DNA of 64,000 nt, from assembly GCA_031430695.1 (NCBI GenBank), contig JANPBZ010000121.1, positions 1-64,000 of the forward strand. Direction: 5' to 3'. The notes under the pieces are model-generated. The model had not been told where the DNA came from. It worked only from the letters and a program-made list of their open reading frames with translations, and searched no databases. Shown one piece after another: positions 16,565 to 25,973 of the stretch (its first letter is position 1; each line of letters starts with the position of its first letter). The stretch comes from JAENVT01 sp031430695 (GTDB taxonomy: Bacteria; Actinomycetota; Acidimicrobiia; Acidimicrobiales; Ilumatobacteraceae). The position numbers and the translations under genes were made by a program.

Positions 16565-17273
16565 CGATGGCGCTGTGCACACCGTCGCCGACGGTGTTGG
16601 TGAGGGTGATCGACACGTCGACGAACCCGGCGTCGCGGAGACCGACCTCGTACTCGCCGATCGGCAGCGCCCCCGCGATGCAGCCGACGTACGATCCGCG
16701 CTCCAGACGCTCCTCGGCTGTGAGGTGGTCGTCCGTGACGACGTCGCTGACACCGATCCGGCCGCCGGTCCGCAGCACGCGGTGCATCTCGGCGAAAACG
16801 GCCGGCTTGTCGGGTGAGAGGTTGATGACGCAGTTGGAGATGATCACGTCGACGGATGCGTCGGGCAACGGGATCGCCTCGATGTGTCCGTGCAGGAACT
16901 CGACGTTGGTGGCACCGGCCTCCGTGGCGTTGCGGCGGGCGAGGTCGAGCATCTCTGGGGTCATGTCGAGGCCATAGACGTAGCCGGTTGGCCCGACGCG
17001 CTTGGCCGAGAGCAGTACATCAATCCCTCCGCCCGAGCCCAGGTCGAGCACGATCTCGCCAGGCGCGAGGTCGGCAACGGCGGCGGGATTGCCACAGCCC
17101 AGGCTGGCGAGTGCGGCGGCGTCGGGGAGCTGCGTGAGGTCGTCGTAGTGCACGGTGCCCCAGTGGGTGTTTTCCGGACCGCAGCACGACGACTGGCCCG
17201 AATCGGCGACCTTGGCCGCTGCGGCGTAGTGCTCTTGCACCTGGACGTGAATGGGGTTGCGAACGTTGGTCAT
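16539..17273 (-). CDS. arsM: Arsenite S-adenosylmethionine methyltransferase
   Basis: A 244-residue class I methyltransferase with LGCGNP, the SAM-binding DLGSGGGIDVLLSA, and the conserved cysteines of ArsM: an N-terminal CC pair (QSSCCG), SNCVINLSPDK and the late YVGCIAGAL. ATG 17273 is chosen because GGAGG lies 6 nt upstream. The longer reading from 17309 lacks such a site. It follows arsR and acr3 on the same strand, so it is probably the last gene of the ars operon. It methylates As(III) to volatile or exported species. Confidence 0.92.
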   Translation of the reverse strand: MTNVRNPIHVQVQEHYAAAAKVADSGQSSCCGPENTHWGTVHYDDLTQLPDAAALASLGCGNPAAVADLAPGEIVLDLGSGGGIDVLLSAKRVGPTGYVYGLDMTPEMLDLARRNATEAGATNVEFLHGHIEAIPLPDASVDVIISNCVINLSPDKPAVFAEMHRVLRTGGRIGVSDVVTDDHLTAEERLERGSYVGCIAGALPIGEYEVGLRDAGFVDVSITLTNTVGDGVHSAIVKAAKRPL

Positions 17274-17328
17274 CGTGTCCTCCGTGTGGTTGTTGGCGTT
17301 GGTGTGCATGCGAGTGCTTGTCGGCGTG

Positions 17329-17682
17329 TCACAGCGCCGCGATGCCGGCTTTGAGCGCGGCGAGGCCCGAGGAGCTGACGCAGTAGCGGGTGCGTGGGCC
17401 TTCGATCTCTCCTTGGATCAGACCGGCTTCACGGAGGATGCGCAAGTGCTCCGAAACTGTCGACTGGGCGAGCGTCAGTTCGGCGACGACATCGCCGGTG
17501 ATGCAGGCCTGGTGTGCGTCGAGAACTCGGAGGATCCTGACCCGGGTGGGGTGACCCAATGCCTTCGCCATCGCCGCGAGCGCCTCGTCGTCGGGCACGG
17601 CCACGTTCCCTGGGGGCGCCACGACGTCGCAGCACTCCTCGACGATGGCCTCGCGGCGAGAGCGTGTGGAGGTAGTGCTCAT
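17329..17682 (-). CDS. arsR: ArsR-family metalloregulator of the arsenic operon
   Basis: A 117-residue winged-helix repressor with the ArsR core ALGHPTRVRILRVLDAH and recognition helix TLAQSTVSEHLRILREAGL. An N-terminal vicinal CC pair (EECCDVV) may bind As(III); the classical CxC of plasmid ArsR helix 3 is absent. The start shares ATGA with the end of acr3. It should repress both the acr3-arsR-arsM operon and the divergent arsC through the operator at 18819-18841. Confidence 0.9.
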   Translation of the reverse strand: MSTTSTRSRREAIVEECCDVVAPPGNVAVPDDEALAAMAKALGHPTRVRILRVLDAHQACITGDVVAELTLAQSTVSEHLRILREAGLIQGEIEGPRTRYCVSSSGLAALKAGIAAL

Positions 17683-18797
17683 GGTTGTCGGCTTTCTTGA
17701 TGTGTGTTGCGTTCGGGCAGTGGATAGAAGCGGCGCTGTGCCCACAGCGCGACGTAGACGAGTCCGACGAGGACCGGGACCTCGATGAGCGGGCCGACGA
17801 CACCGGCGAGCGCCTGTCCGGACGACACGCCGAACACGCCAATGGCGACCGCGATCGCCAGTTCGAAGTTGTTACCTGCCGCCGTGAACGCGATCGATGC
17901 GTTGCGGTCGTACGGAATCCGCATCTTCATCCCGGCGTAGAAACTACCGAACCACATGATCGCGAAGTAGGCGAGCAACGGGAGTGCGATACGAGCAACG
18001 TCGAGTGGTTGGTTGGTGATCCGGTCGCCCTGGAGGGCGAACAGGATGACGATCGTGAACAGCAGCCCGTAGAGCGCGACGGGGCCGATCTTGGGCAGGA
18101 ACCGCTGCTCGTACCACTCGGTGCCCTTCGCTCGCTCGCCGAAGGTGCGGGTGAGGAAGCCGGCGAGCAGCGGGACGCCGAGAAAGATGAGCACCGACTT
18201 GGCGATCTCCCAAACGGTGACGTCGATACCATCGCTGTCGAGGCCGAGCCAGCCCGGGAGCAGTGCGAGGTAGAAGTAGCCGAGCAGCGAGTAGGCCACG
18301 ATCTGGAAGAACGAGTTGATCGCCACGAGCACGGCCGCGAGTTCGCGATTGCCGCACGCCAGGTCGTTCCAGATCAGCACCATCGCGATGCAGCGGGCCA
18401 GCCCGACGATGATCAACCCAGTGCGGTACTCGGGCAGATCGGGCAGCATCAGCCAGGCGAGCGCGAACATCACGGCCGGCCCGATCAACCAGTTGAGCAC
18501 CAGCGACATCACCAGCGATGGGCGATCGCCCATGACCGTGCCGATCGATCGATAGCGGACCTTTGCCAGGACCGGGTACATCATCGCGAACAGTCCGAGC
18601 GCTATCGGCAACGACACCGTGTCGATCTTGACCTTCTCGAGCTGATCGTTGAGATCCGGAAAGGCGCGTCCCAGCACGATGCCCACGACCACCGCGGCTC
18701 CGATCCATACGGGAAGCAGGCGATCCAATGTCGACAGATGAGGCCTTGTCACCTGACCCTCGTGTCCGGCCGTGACAACTGCTGCTGGCTTGTCCAT
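17679..18797 (-). CDS. acr3: Arsenite efflux permease ACR3
   Basis: A 372-residue permease with ten predicted spans and the conserved cysteine segment GLARCIAMVLIWNDLA that is essential in ACR3 proteins. The segments FTAAGNNFELAIAVAIG and LAGVVGPLIEVPVL are also family-typical. ATG 18797 has GGAG 6 nt upstream. It is the first gene of the leftward ars operon and exports arsenite produced by ArsC. Confidence 0.93.
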   Translation of the reverse strand: MDKPAAVVTAGHEGQVTRPHLSTLDRLLPVWIGAAVVVGIVLGRAFPDLNDQLEKVKIDTVSLPIALGLFAMMYPVLAKVRYRSIGTVMGDRPSLVMSLVLNWLIGPAVMFALAWLMLPDLPEYRTGLIIVGLARCIAMVLIWNDLACGNRELAAVLVAINSFFQIVAYSLLGYFYLALLPGWLGLDSDGIDVTVWEIAKSVLIFLGVPLLAGFLTRTFGERAKGTEWYEQRFLPKIGPVALYGLLFTIVILFALQGDRITNQPLDVARIALPLLAYFAIMWFGSFYAGMKMRIPYDRNASIAFTAAGNNFELAIAVAIGVFGVSSGQALAGVVGPLIEVPVLVGLVYVALWAQRRFYPLPERNTHQESRQP

Positions 18798-18818
18798 CAC
18801 GGCTCCAAGTTCTGGGTG

Positions 18819-18841
18819 ATCGTTGATCGACGAACAACGAT
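18819..18841. promoter_or_regulatory. Probable ArsR operator between acr3 and arsC
   Basis: A perfect inverted repeat, ATCGTTG - 9 nt - CAACGAT, lies in the 56-nt gap between the divergent acr3 and arsC genes. Its position overlaps both likely promoters. ArsR-family sites are typically such spaced palindromes, so one ArsR dimer could control both directions. Confidence 0.65.
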
Positions 18842-18853
18842 TAGACTACCACC

Positions 18854-19276
18854 GTGCAAACCTCTCCGGCAACGGCTCCCAGTGTGTTGTTCCTCTGTGT
18901 CCACAACGCGGGACGTTCCCAGATGGCAGCCGGCTGGCTCCGCCACCTTGCACGCGACCGGGTCGCTGTCTACTCGGGTGGCTCCGCACCGGCGTCGGAG
19001 ATCAATCCGTCTGCGATTGCAGCGATGGCCGAGGTCGGCATCGACATCACCGCCGAGTTCCCCAAGCCGTGGACCGACGAGGTCGTCCGTGCCGCCGACG
19101 TGGTCATCACGATGGGCTGCGGTGATACGTGTCCGGTGTTCCTGGGCAAGCGCTACGAAGACTGGGATCTCACCGACCCCGCCCATCAGGACGTCGCTGC
19201 CGTCCGGCCGATTCGAGACGAGATCCGTCGGCGGGTCGAGACGCTGCTCACGTCGCTCGACGTCGACGTCGTGTAG
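18854..19276 (+). CDS. arsC: Arsenate reductase, low-molecular-weight phosphatase fold, mycothiol-type
   Basis: A 140-residue enzyme with the P-loop C15-VHNAG-R21-S and a second motif MGCGDTCP (C89, C93). This pattern is typical of the actinobacterial arsenate-mycothiol transferase branch as well as thioredoxin-coupled ArsC. It reduces arsenate to the arsenite that ACR3 exports. It is divergent from acr3 and shares the palindromic operator. GTG 18854 is the start. Confidence 0.88.
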   Translation: MQTSPATAPSVLFLCVHNAGRSQMAAGWLRHLARDRVAVYSGGSAPASEINPSAIAAMAEVGIDITAEFPKPWTDEVVRAADVVITMGCGDTCPVFLGKRYEDWDLTDPAHQDVAAVRPIRDEIRRRVETLLTSLDVDVV

Positions 19277-19300
19277 GAGCTTCGGTCGAGAGGATCGCGA

Positions 19301-19770
<470 letters not shown>

Positions 19771-19774
19771 GAGC

Positions 19775-20017
19775 GTGACGGTCGTAGCAGTCAAGGACGG
19801 CCGCGCCGACGTGCAGTGTGCGATCGACGAGGCGACCGAGGTGCTACAGGGCGTCGGCGCTGACGTGCATCATCAGATCCTCAGTGGCGATCCAACCGAT
19901 GAGCTGCTGACCTATCTTGGACGCCACAAGCCCGACCTGGTCGTACTGGGCACCCGCGGCCTGACCGGTGTTCGCCGTTTGGTGATCGGCTTCGCAGAAC
20001 CCGCAGCCGGAGGCTGA
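19775..20017 (+). pseudogene. Internal fragment of a universal stress protein
   Basis: The reading from GTG 19775 (80 residues) matches the second half of a UspA domain: an HHQILSGDPTDELL segment and PDLVVLGTRGLTGVRRLVIG. The first half is missing, and the usual ending after VIG (a Ser-rich stretch and a terminal beta strand) is replaced by FAEPAAGG. It abuts the truncated P-type ATPase almost directly, so both probably mark the edges of deletions. Confidence 0.7.
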
Positions 20018-20040
20018 CACCGTTCAGGCAGGAGCGAACC

Positions 20041-21000
20041 TCAGCCGACGACAACGGTTGGTGCGCCGAGTACGGCGCGTACCCACACGGTTGACCCAAT
20101 ACCGATGCCGAGCGCGTTGAACTCGCTGCGCGTCAGCGTCACGAGCACGATCTGATCGTCACTGGTCACATCGACTCGAACCTCGAAGCCCACGCGCACG
20201 ACACGACTGATCCGTCCGATCGTGGCCTGGCCAGGATCGCTGGTGCGCAGCTCGAGATCGTGCGGGCGTACGAGCCTGTTGTCCAGCTCCGTGACGGGGC
20301 CGAGGAACCGCATCACGAACTGGTTGGCCGGGCGGTCGTAGAGATCGTCGGGCGTCCCGATCTGCTCGATACGACCCTCGTTGATCACGACGATCTCATC
20401 GGCGACCTCGAGGGCTTCCTCTTGATCGTGGGTGACGAACACCGTCGTGACGTGCACCTCGTCGTGGAGGCGTCGCAACCAATCGCGCAACTCCTTGCGC
20501 ACCTTCGCATCGAGCGCGCCGAACGGCTCGTCGAGCAGCAGCACTGAGGGCTCGACAGCCAGCGCCCGAGCCAAAGCCATGCGCTGACGCTGGCCGCCGG
20601 ACAGCTGTGATGGCAGCCGGTCGGCGAATTGGCGGAGGTGCACGAGGTCGAGCAATTCGTCCACTCGCTGCCGAACCTCGTCCTTCGGACGTTTGCGGAT
20701 CTCCAGTCCGAATGCCACGTTGCGGCGCACCGACAGATGCTTGAACGCCGCGTAGTGCTGGAACACGAACCCGACGTTGCGTCGCTGCGGCGAAAGATGA
20801 GTAGCGTCGACGCCCTCGATGTGCACGGTTCCCGTGTCGGCATGCTCGAGACCGGCGATGATGCGCAACAGCGTCGACTTGCCTCCTCCGCTGGGTCCCA
20901 GCAGTGCCGTCAGTTGCCCCGTGGGGATGGTCACGGTCACGTCGTCGAGCGCTACGAAGTCGCCGAAACGCCTCCCTACGCCTGCAACTTCGATGCTCAT
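20041..21000 (-). CDS. cysA: Sulfate ABC importer ATPase
   Basis: A 319-residue ATPase with Walker A GPSGGGKST, Q-loop FVFQHYAAF, signature LSGGQRQRMALARAL, Walker B VLLLDEP and switch His VTHDQEEA. HYAAFKHLSVRRNVAFGL is characteristic of CysA. A C-terminal regulatory beta domain follows from about residue 240. The start overlaps the cysW stop as ATGA. It powers sulfate/thiosulfate uptake with CysT and CysW. Confidence 0.95.
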   Translation of the reverse strand: MSIEVAGVGRRFGDFVALDDVTVTIPTGQLTALLGPSGGGKSTLLRIIAGLEHADTGTVHIEGVDATHLSPQRRNVGFVFQHYAAFKHLSVRRNVAFGLEIRKRPKDEVRQRVDELLDLVHLRQFADRLPSQLSGGQRQRMALARALAVEPSVLLLDEPFGALDAKVRKELRDWLRRLHDEVHVTTVFVTHDQEEALEVADEIVVINEGRIEQIGTPDDLYDRPANQFVMRFLGPVTELDNRLVRPHDLELRTSDPGQATIGRISRVVRVGFEVRVDVTSDDQIVLVTLTRSEFNALGIGIGSTVWVRAVLGAPTVVVG

Positions 21001-21860
21001 CGTTTGTTCTCCCCTGGGCGGATGATGGACACGACCACGATGCAGGCCACTGACACGATGGCCAGCAGGAACGCGGTCGCGTACGCTCCGCCCTTGTCGA
21101 AGTTGAGGTACTTCTCCTCCACGACCAACGTGGCCGTGCGTGTCTTGCCGAGCACATTCCCTGACACGACCTTGACGGCTCCGAACTCGCCGAGCGAGCG
21201 TGCCAGGCTCAACACGACGCCGTATACGACAGCCCACTTGATCGACGGCAGGGTGATACGGCGGAATGTCTGCAGTGCGTTGGCGCCGAGGCTGAACGCG
21301 GCCTGTTCCTGTTCGAAGCCGATCTCCTCCAGCACTGGCACCACCTCGCGGATCATCAGCGGCAGCGAGACGAACACCGTTGCCAGCACGATGCCGGGTG
21401 TTGCGAAGATGATCTCGAAGCCGGCATCCTCCAGGGTCGGCCCGGCCCAGCCGTTGCGACCGCCGTACACGAGTATCAGCGCGAGACCGACCACGACCGG
21501 CGAGACCGACAGCGGTATGTCGAGCAGTGCATTCAGCAGTGCCTTGCCGCGGAAGTTGTACCGCACGAGCAGGATCGAGATGCCGACGCCGAACACGGTG
21601 TTGATGATCACCGAGATCACCGCAACCTTGACCGTGAGGCGCAGCGCGTGGGTGATGTCGGGGTCGCCGAGGATGTCGCTGAGGTTGGAGAAGCCGCCTT
21701 CGACCGTGTTCCTGACCACGAGCCACAACGGCCAGGCGATCAGCATGACCAGGTACGAAACTACGACCACCCGCATTGCGTTGCGCGTGACGGCGGCGCG
21801 TAGATCGCGCGGCCGCCGGGCGCGGGTCGATGCAGTCAACGGGACCAGCGCTTCACCCAC
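20997..21860 (-). CDS. cysW: Sulfate ABC importer permease CysW
   Basis: A 287-residue permease with six spans, the family segment DIPLSVSPVVVGLALIL and the EAA loop in FSLGANALQTFRRITLPSI. LARSLGEFGAVKVVSGN is typical of CysW. It overlaps cysT by 8 nt and cysA by 4 nt, so it is translationally coupled in the sbp-cysT-cysW-cysA operon. Confidence 0.94.
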   Translation of the reverse strand: MGEALVPLTASTRARRPRDLRAAVTRNAMRVVVVSYLVMLIAWPLWLVVRNTVEGGFSNLSDILGDPDITHALRLTVKVAVISVIINTVFGVGISILLVRYNFRGKALLNALLDIPLSVSPVVVGLALILVYGGRNGWAGPTLEDAGFEIIFATPGIVLATVFVSLPLMIREVVPVLEEIGFEQEQAAFSLGANALQTFRRITLPSIKWAVVYGVVLSLARSLGEFGAVKVVSGNVLGKTRTATLVVEEKYLNFDKGGAYATAFLLAIVSVACIVVVSIIRPGENKR

Positions 21861-22698
21861 GACGGGCTGCCACCTTCTGCAGCACGTTGAATGCCACGAT
21901 CGTGACGAACGAGATTGCCAGAAGCACCGTCGCTACGGCGGCCGCGCCCGTGCGGTTGTCGTTCTCGATGCTGCTGAGAATTCGCACCGACGTGACTTCG
22001 GTCTTCAGTGGAAGGTTGCCCGACAACAGCACCAGTGATCCGTACTCGCTGACCGCACGAGCGAAAGACAGCGCCGCACCGGCGGCGATCGCTGGAGTGA
22101 GAGCCGGCAGGATGATTCGTCGGAAGGTCGTCAACCGGCTGGCCCCGAGCGAGGCAGCGGCCTCTTCTGCGTCGCGGTCGAGTTCGGAGAGCACCGGCTG
22201 AACCGTGCGCACGACGAACGGCAACGTGACGAAGAGGAAGGCCAGGAACACCGCCGGCCGCTTGTTGGCGACATCGATGCCCACCGGGCTGTCTGGACCG
22301 TAGAGCGACAACAGGACCAGTCCGGCCACGATCGTCGGCAGCGCGAAGGGAACATCGATCAACACTTCGAGAATGCGCTTGCCGACAAATCGATCGCGCA
22401 CCAGCACCCAGGCGATCAGTGTGCCCATCGCGATGTTGATCACCGTGACGACCGCAGCTGCAGTAACCGTGAGTCGAATGGCTGCGGCCGTCTGCTCGTT
22501 GGTGATCGAGCTCCAGAACTTGGCCCACCCGCCGTCGGTCGAGGTGACCACGACCGCGACCAGCGGAATCAGCACCAGGAGGCTGAACCAGAGCATGGCA
22601 ACGCCTAGACCGAGGCCGGAGACGGTCGAGAGCCCTCCCGACCGTCTCGACCTGCGCACGTGCGTCGCACGGCTGACCATCGGTACCGCTGCCCTCAA
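21853..22698 (-). CDS. cysT: Sulfate ABC importer permease CysT
   Basis: A 281-residue permease with six spans, DVPFALPTIVAGLVLLSLYG and an EAA loop in ASLGASRLTTFRRIILPAL. SFARAVSEYGSLVLLSGN is the CysT counterpart of the CysW motif. The start may be TTG 22698, which overlaps the sbp stop as TTGA and has GGAAGG close upstream, or ATG 22680. The N-terminal basic stretch lies before the first span in either case. Confidence 0.93.
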   Translation of the reverse strand: MRAAVPMVSRATHVRRSRRSGGLSTVSGLGLGVAMLWFSLLVLIPLVAVVVTSTDGGWAKFWSSITNEQTAAAIRLTVTAAAVVTVINIAMGTLIAWVLVRDRFVGKRILEVLIDVPFALPTIVAGLVLLSLYGPDSPVGIDVANKRPAVFLAFLFVTLPFVVRTVQPVLSELDRDAEEAAASLGASRLTTFRRIILPALTPAIAAGAALSFARAVSEYGSLVLLSGNLPLKTEVTSVRILSSIENDNRTGAAAVATVLLAISFVTIVAFNVLQKVAARRG

Positions 22699-23744
22699 GA
22701 GGCCTTCCCGCTCTCGAGGATGATCTTGGTGATGATTCCGGCGTCCTCGTCGAAGAACTTCTTCGACAACGAACTCCAGCTCTCGAAGTCCTTTTCGACT
22801 GTCAGCAGGTTCGGGACGGCAGGGAAGGGATCGGTTGGGTCGTTAGCACCTTCGACCTCGCCGTAGTCGACACCATCGATGATCGGACGGAATCCCTTCT
22901 TGGCGAACTCCCGTTGTCCATCGATGCTGAGCACGAAGTCGAGCCATTCGGTGGCCTTCGGATTGGCATCGATCAAAATGGCGCCAGGGTTCTCGATCAG
23001 GACTGTTGTGTCGGGGATGATGTAGTCGAACTCCTCGCCGGCTTGGTGAGCGAGGATCGCCTCGTTCTCGTAGGCCATCAGCACGTCGCCCGTGCCGCCG
23101 AGGAACGCGGCCGTGGCGTCGCGGCCGCTGTTGGGAAGCGCCACCACGTTGGCGAAGAACGCCTTCAGATACGCCTCTGCGTCGGCCTCGCTACCTCCAG
23201 CGGTGATCACTTGACCCCAGCCGGCCAGGGCGTTCCACCGAGCTGCTCCCGACGACGCCGGATTGGGTGTCACGATCTCGACGCCGGGCTTCACCAGATC
23301 GTCCCACGTCAGGATGTTCTTCGGATTGCCCGAACGCACTGCGAAGACGACGATCGACGACGAGACGACGCCCTTGTTGGATCCGGCGTTCCAGTCCTCG
23401 GCAACCAGTCCGTTGTCGACGAGGCGCGTCACGTCGCTGGCGACCGAGAAGTGCACGTAGTCGGCCTCGAGCCCGTCGACAACAGCGCGGCTCTGGTCGC
23501 CGGACGCGCCGTACGACGTCTCGAACTCGATGTCGGCCCCCGCCGGGGTCTTCGCCCACGCATCGGCGATTGCCACGTTGGCGGCCTCGGGCACGGCGAA
23601 CCCGACGATGCTGATCTTGTTGTCGCTGGGTGTCGCGGTAGGAGTGGTGTCTGCACCGTCGGCAGCCGACGCCGCGCCGCAGGCCGACAGCGCGATCGCA
23701 GTCGCAACGGTGAAGTACAGGGCGCTTCTGAAGGGGGTTGGCAT
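22695..23744 (-). CDS. sbp: Sulfate/thiosulfate-binding lipoprotein
   Basis: A 349-residue extracytoplasmic solute-binding protein with a lipoprotein signal ending at LSAC/G (Cys about 21). It shows the sulfate-binding family segments ETSYGASGDQSRAVVDGL, TPNPASSGAARWNALAGWG and FLGGTGDVLMAYENEAI. It leads the sulfate importer operon. The promoter at 23752-23781 places the transcription start at or within a few bases of the ATG, so the mRNA is probably leaderless. Confidence 0.94.
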   Translation of the reverse strand: MPTPFRSALYFTVATAIALSACGAASAADGADTTPTATPSDNKISIVGFAVPEAANVAIADAWAKTPAGADIEFETSYGASGDQSRAVVDGLEADYVHFSVASDVTRLVDNGLVAEDWNAGSNKGVVSSSIVVFAVRSGNPKNILTWDDLVKPGVEIVTPNPASSGAARWNALAGWGQVITAGGSEADAEAYLKAFFANVVALPNSGRDATAAFLGGTGDVLMAYENEAILAHQAGEEFDYIIPDTTVLIENPGAILIDANPKATEWLDFVLSIDGQREFAKKGFRPIIDGVDYGEVEGANDPTDPFPAVPNLLTVEKDFESWSSLSKKFFDEDAGIITKIILESGKAS

Positions 23745-23751
23745 CGAGCAG

Positions 23752-23782
23752 ATACTACCGAATGTTGATCAGATTAGTCAAC
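23752..23782 (-). promoter_or_regulatory. Sulfate operon promoter with overlapping palindrome
   Basis: On the minus strand, TTGACT (plus 23776-23781) and TAGTAT (plus 23752-23757) form a good -35/-10 pair with an 18-nt spacer. A palindrome GTTGA - 9 nt - TCAAC (23764-23782) covers the -35 box, a natural place for a repressor of sulfate uptake. The -10 box ends 7 nt before the sbp ATG, implying a leaderless transcript. Confidence 0.6.
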
Positions 23783-23824
23783 AATTCGTGAAAGGCGATT
23801 CCAACTTGTGAAACCGCGACGACC

Positions 23825-25312
23825 TCACCGTGTCGAGAGCGCAGCGCTCACCGTGGCGCGGATGGGGTCGACGGTCACGGTGGTTTCGTTGGCGAAACGT
23901 GTCATCGCAGTCGCGTCGCCGATGACGGCGGGAATGCCGAGCTCGCGGGCAATGATCGCGGCGTGAGATGCGAGTCCGCCGGTGGTGGTGACGAGCGCCC
24001 CAGCGTGCGAGAGGATCGTGTTCCACGACGGACTGGTGAATCGTGTGATGACCACATCGCCAGGCTCGATCACGTTGAGTGCCGTAGCTGGATCGCTGAC
24101 CACGACGGCTCGGCCCGTATACGCCAGCATGCCGATCCCGATCGCGCCGGCAGGATCGCTGCTCATGTGGTCGGCCGCAGCGAGTTGTGCGGAACCCATC
24201 AGCGAGAGCGATCGTGGCAGCGCGCTGAGCGGTGGGATGGCGAACTCGGGCCCGAGGGTCTGAGGTGCCTCGAGCCGTGATAGACGAGCCCGGTCGGCTT
24301 GTCGCTGGGCGATCTCGGCGGACCGAGGTCGGTTGCCTGTCTGCAGGCAGGCGATCAGTTCCTCTGTGGTCATCTCGATGGCGAGGTCGGGCGGGTCAAG
24401 GACAAGTCGCCGGCCGGCTTCGAGCATGGCGCGTCGCAGGAGGCCCATCGGCCACGCACCAGTGATGGCTCCGTTGTCGTCGCGAAGCGGTACTGCGGCG
24501 CGTGCGTCCTCAACGAGGTGACGCAGTTCCTCGTGGCATTCGCTTGGCACGAGCGGTCGCAAATCGAGGGGCTCGAGTTCATCGGTCGTGGATCGCGTTG
24601 CCGGGTGACGTGACAGCTCGACCCATGCCTGACTGTCGAGGTCGTAGCCAGTCACGAGCTGCCACGGAGGCGGCTGAACCGTGCCGGCCGACAAAGGCGA
24701 GGCCCCAATGAGCGCGCGCATCGCTGTGGCCGGGGTGATTCCCCACTCTGAGCATCGAGCGATGAGCAGACCGATCGGCAGCAGATCGTCACCGTGAAGT
24801 TCGAAGTGACGAAGGTATCCGTCGACGGCCAATGCCCGGCACGCTCGCACGTGGTCGATCAGTTGATCCGACGTCAACGATGCCGGATCGATGGACTGCA
24901 CCCGCTCGTTGCGTTCGCACCAAGTTGCCCGCTCGTCGTCGAACCAGGCGGTGGCTGCCGCCCGCCACGGCCGCGTTTCGAGAGCGCGTCGAGCTGCGCG
25001 GTTGCGACGGCGGAACTCGGGATGCAGCCGCGCCATCAGCCACACTGCTGCAGCGGGCGGCTGGCGCCGCATTTGGCGCGGTCCAGCGAGCGGAACCGGC
25101 GTGATGTAGAGGTGACCATGCACATAGGCGACATCGAGACCGCGGGCCAATACCCCGTAGCGGGCCATGTACGTAGCCATTCCGGGCGGGCACGTCTCGG
25201 CGTACAGAAGTTGGTACTCCGCGGTCAGCGCTCCGGGAAAGTGGTCAGAGAGGCTCATCCAGCCGCCCTTGCCCGGCGGCTCGAAATTGAACTCGTCAAC
25301 GGTGATGGTCAT
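23825..25312 (-). CDS. PEP-utilising-enzyme-like protein with C-terminal phosphohistidine domain
   Basis: A 495-residue protein. The last 110 residues are a PEP-utiliser swivelling domain with the phosphorylatable His in GGLASHAAIIARELGIPAV. The preceding 380 residues are mostly helical and resemble the linker region of PEP synthase or rifampicin phosphotransferase-like proteins, but no ATP-grasp domain or PEP-binding TIM barrel is visible here. A partner supplying the other domains may be encoded elsewhere. The start shares ATGA with the TetR gene, so they are co-transcribed. The substrate is unknown. Confidence 0.7.
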   Translation of the reverse strand: MTITVDEFNFEPPGKGGWMSLSDHFPGALTAEYQLLYAETCPPGMATYMARYGVLARGLDVAYVHGHLYITPVPLAGPRQMRRQPPAAAVWLMARLHPEFRRRNRAARRALETRPWRAAATAWFDDERATWCERNERVQSIDPASLTSDQLIDHVRACRALAVDGYLRHFELHGDDLLPIGLLIARCSEWGITPATAMRALIGASPLSAGTVQPPPWQLVTGYDLDSQAWVELSRHPATRSTTDELEPLDLRPLVPSECHEELRHLVEDARAAVPLRDDNGAITGAWPMGLLRRAMLEAGRRLVLDPPDLAIEMTTEELIACLQTGNRPRSAEIAQRQADRARLSRLEAPQTLGPEFAIPPLSALPRSLSLMGSAQLAAADHMSSDPAGAIGIGMLAYTGRAVVVSDPATALNVIEPGDVVITRFTSPSWNTILSHAGALVTTTGGLASHAAIIARELGIPAVIGDATAMTRFANETTVTVDPIRATVSAALSTR

Positions 25313-25938
25313 GTCGGATCCTTCATGGTCGTGGAAACTGGCTCCGTGCGGCCGGAGCGGCGCGGTTGTTGCGGATTCGTGGCGTTGATCAATGCGTCTA
25401 CCGCCCACAGTGACGCGTCCACGGCTTCGTCGACGTCGAGTTCTTGCCGATCGGTCAGCTCGACTACTGCGACCGAGCCGCTGACGAGCAGCAACATGGA
25501 GATCAACCGTTGCCCAGGCTGCGACTGCGGATCGATGCCGAAGCGGCTGAGGTATCCGGACAACTCCCGCCGACTGGCGTCAAGGCGGGCTCGCCGCATC
25601 GCTCGTCCGGCGCTGGAGGACATCTGATGGCGCAATAGAGGGAGGTTCTTTGAGAAGTCGTGCCACATCGCTCGCTGAAATGCGGCGAAGTCATCGTCGC
25701 CGTCCCGAGTCGGCGCCTGCCCGTCACTGAGTGCTCGCCGAGACGGTTCTGCCGCTGCAGCGACGAGCAGGTCATCCTTGGTGGGAAAGTAACGGTAGAT
25801 CGTTGCCAACGACACACCGCTGTGTCGGGCGACGGCGGGCACCGACAACTCGTCCAACGAACCGTCGGCCACGAGTTCGAGCACCGATCCGAGCACCTTG
25901 CGCCGAGTGTGTTCCCGATGTTCGTCACGCAATCCCAC
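25309..25938 (-). CDS. TetR-family regulator
   Basis: A 209-residue regulator with the TetR HTH SVPAVARHSGVSLATIYRYFPTKDDLL and a variable helical ligand domain. The minus-strand promoter at 25945-25973 places the +1 on GTG 25938, so I use that start. An ATG 30 nt earlier (25968) lies inside the promoter. The operator at 25971-25991 abuts the promoter, so the gene is probably autoregulated together with the downstream phosphohistidine-domain gene. Confidence 0.87.
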   Translation of the reverse strand: MGLRDEHREHTRRKVLGSVLELVADGSLDELSVPAVARHSGVSLATIYRYFPTKDDLLVAAAAEPSRRALSDGQAPTRDGDDDFAAFQRAMWHDFSKNLPLLRHQMSSSAGRAMRRARLDASRRELSGYLSRFGIDPQSQPGQRLISMLLLVSGSVAVVELTDRQELDVDEAVDASLWAVDALINATNPQQPRRSGRTEPVSTTMKDPT

Positions 25939-25944
25939 GCGAGC

Positions 25945-25973
25945 ATTGTGCCTTAATGAGATGATCATGTCAA
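25945..25973 (-). promoter_or_regulatory. Promoter of the TetR-PEP-domain operon
   Basis: TTGACA (minus strand; plus 25968-25973), a 17-nt spacer, then CACAAT (plus 25945-25950). The -35 box is a perfect consensus. The -10 ends 6 nt before GTG 25938, which suggests a leaderless transcript starting at the GTG. Confidence 0.55.
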
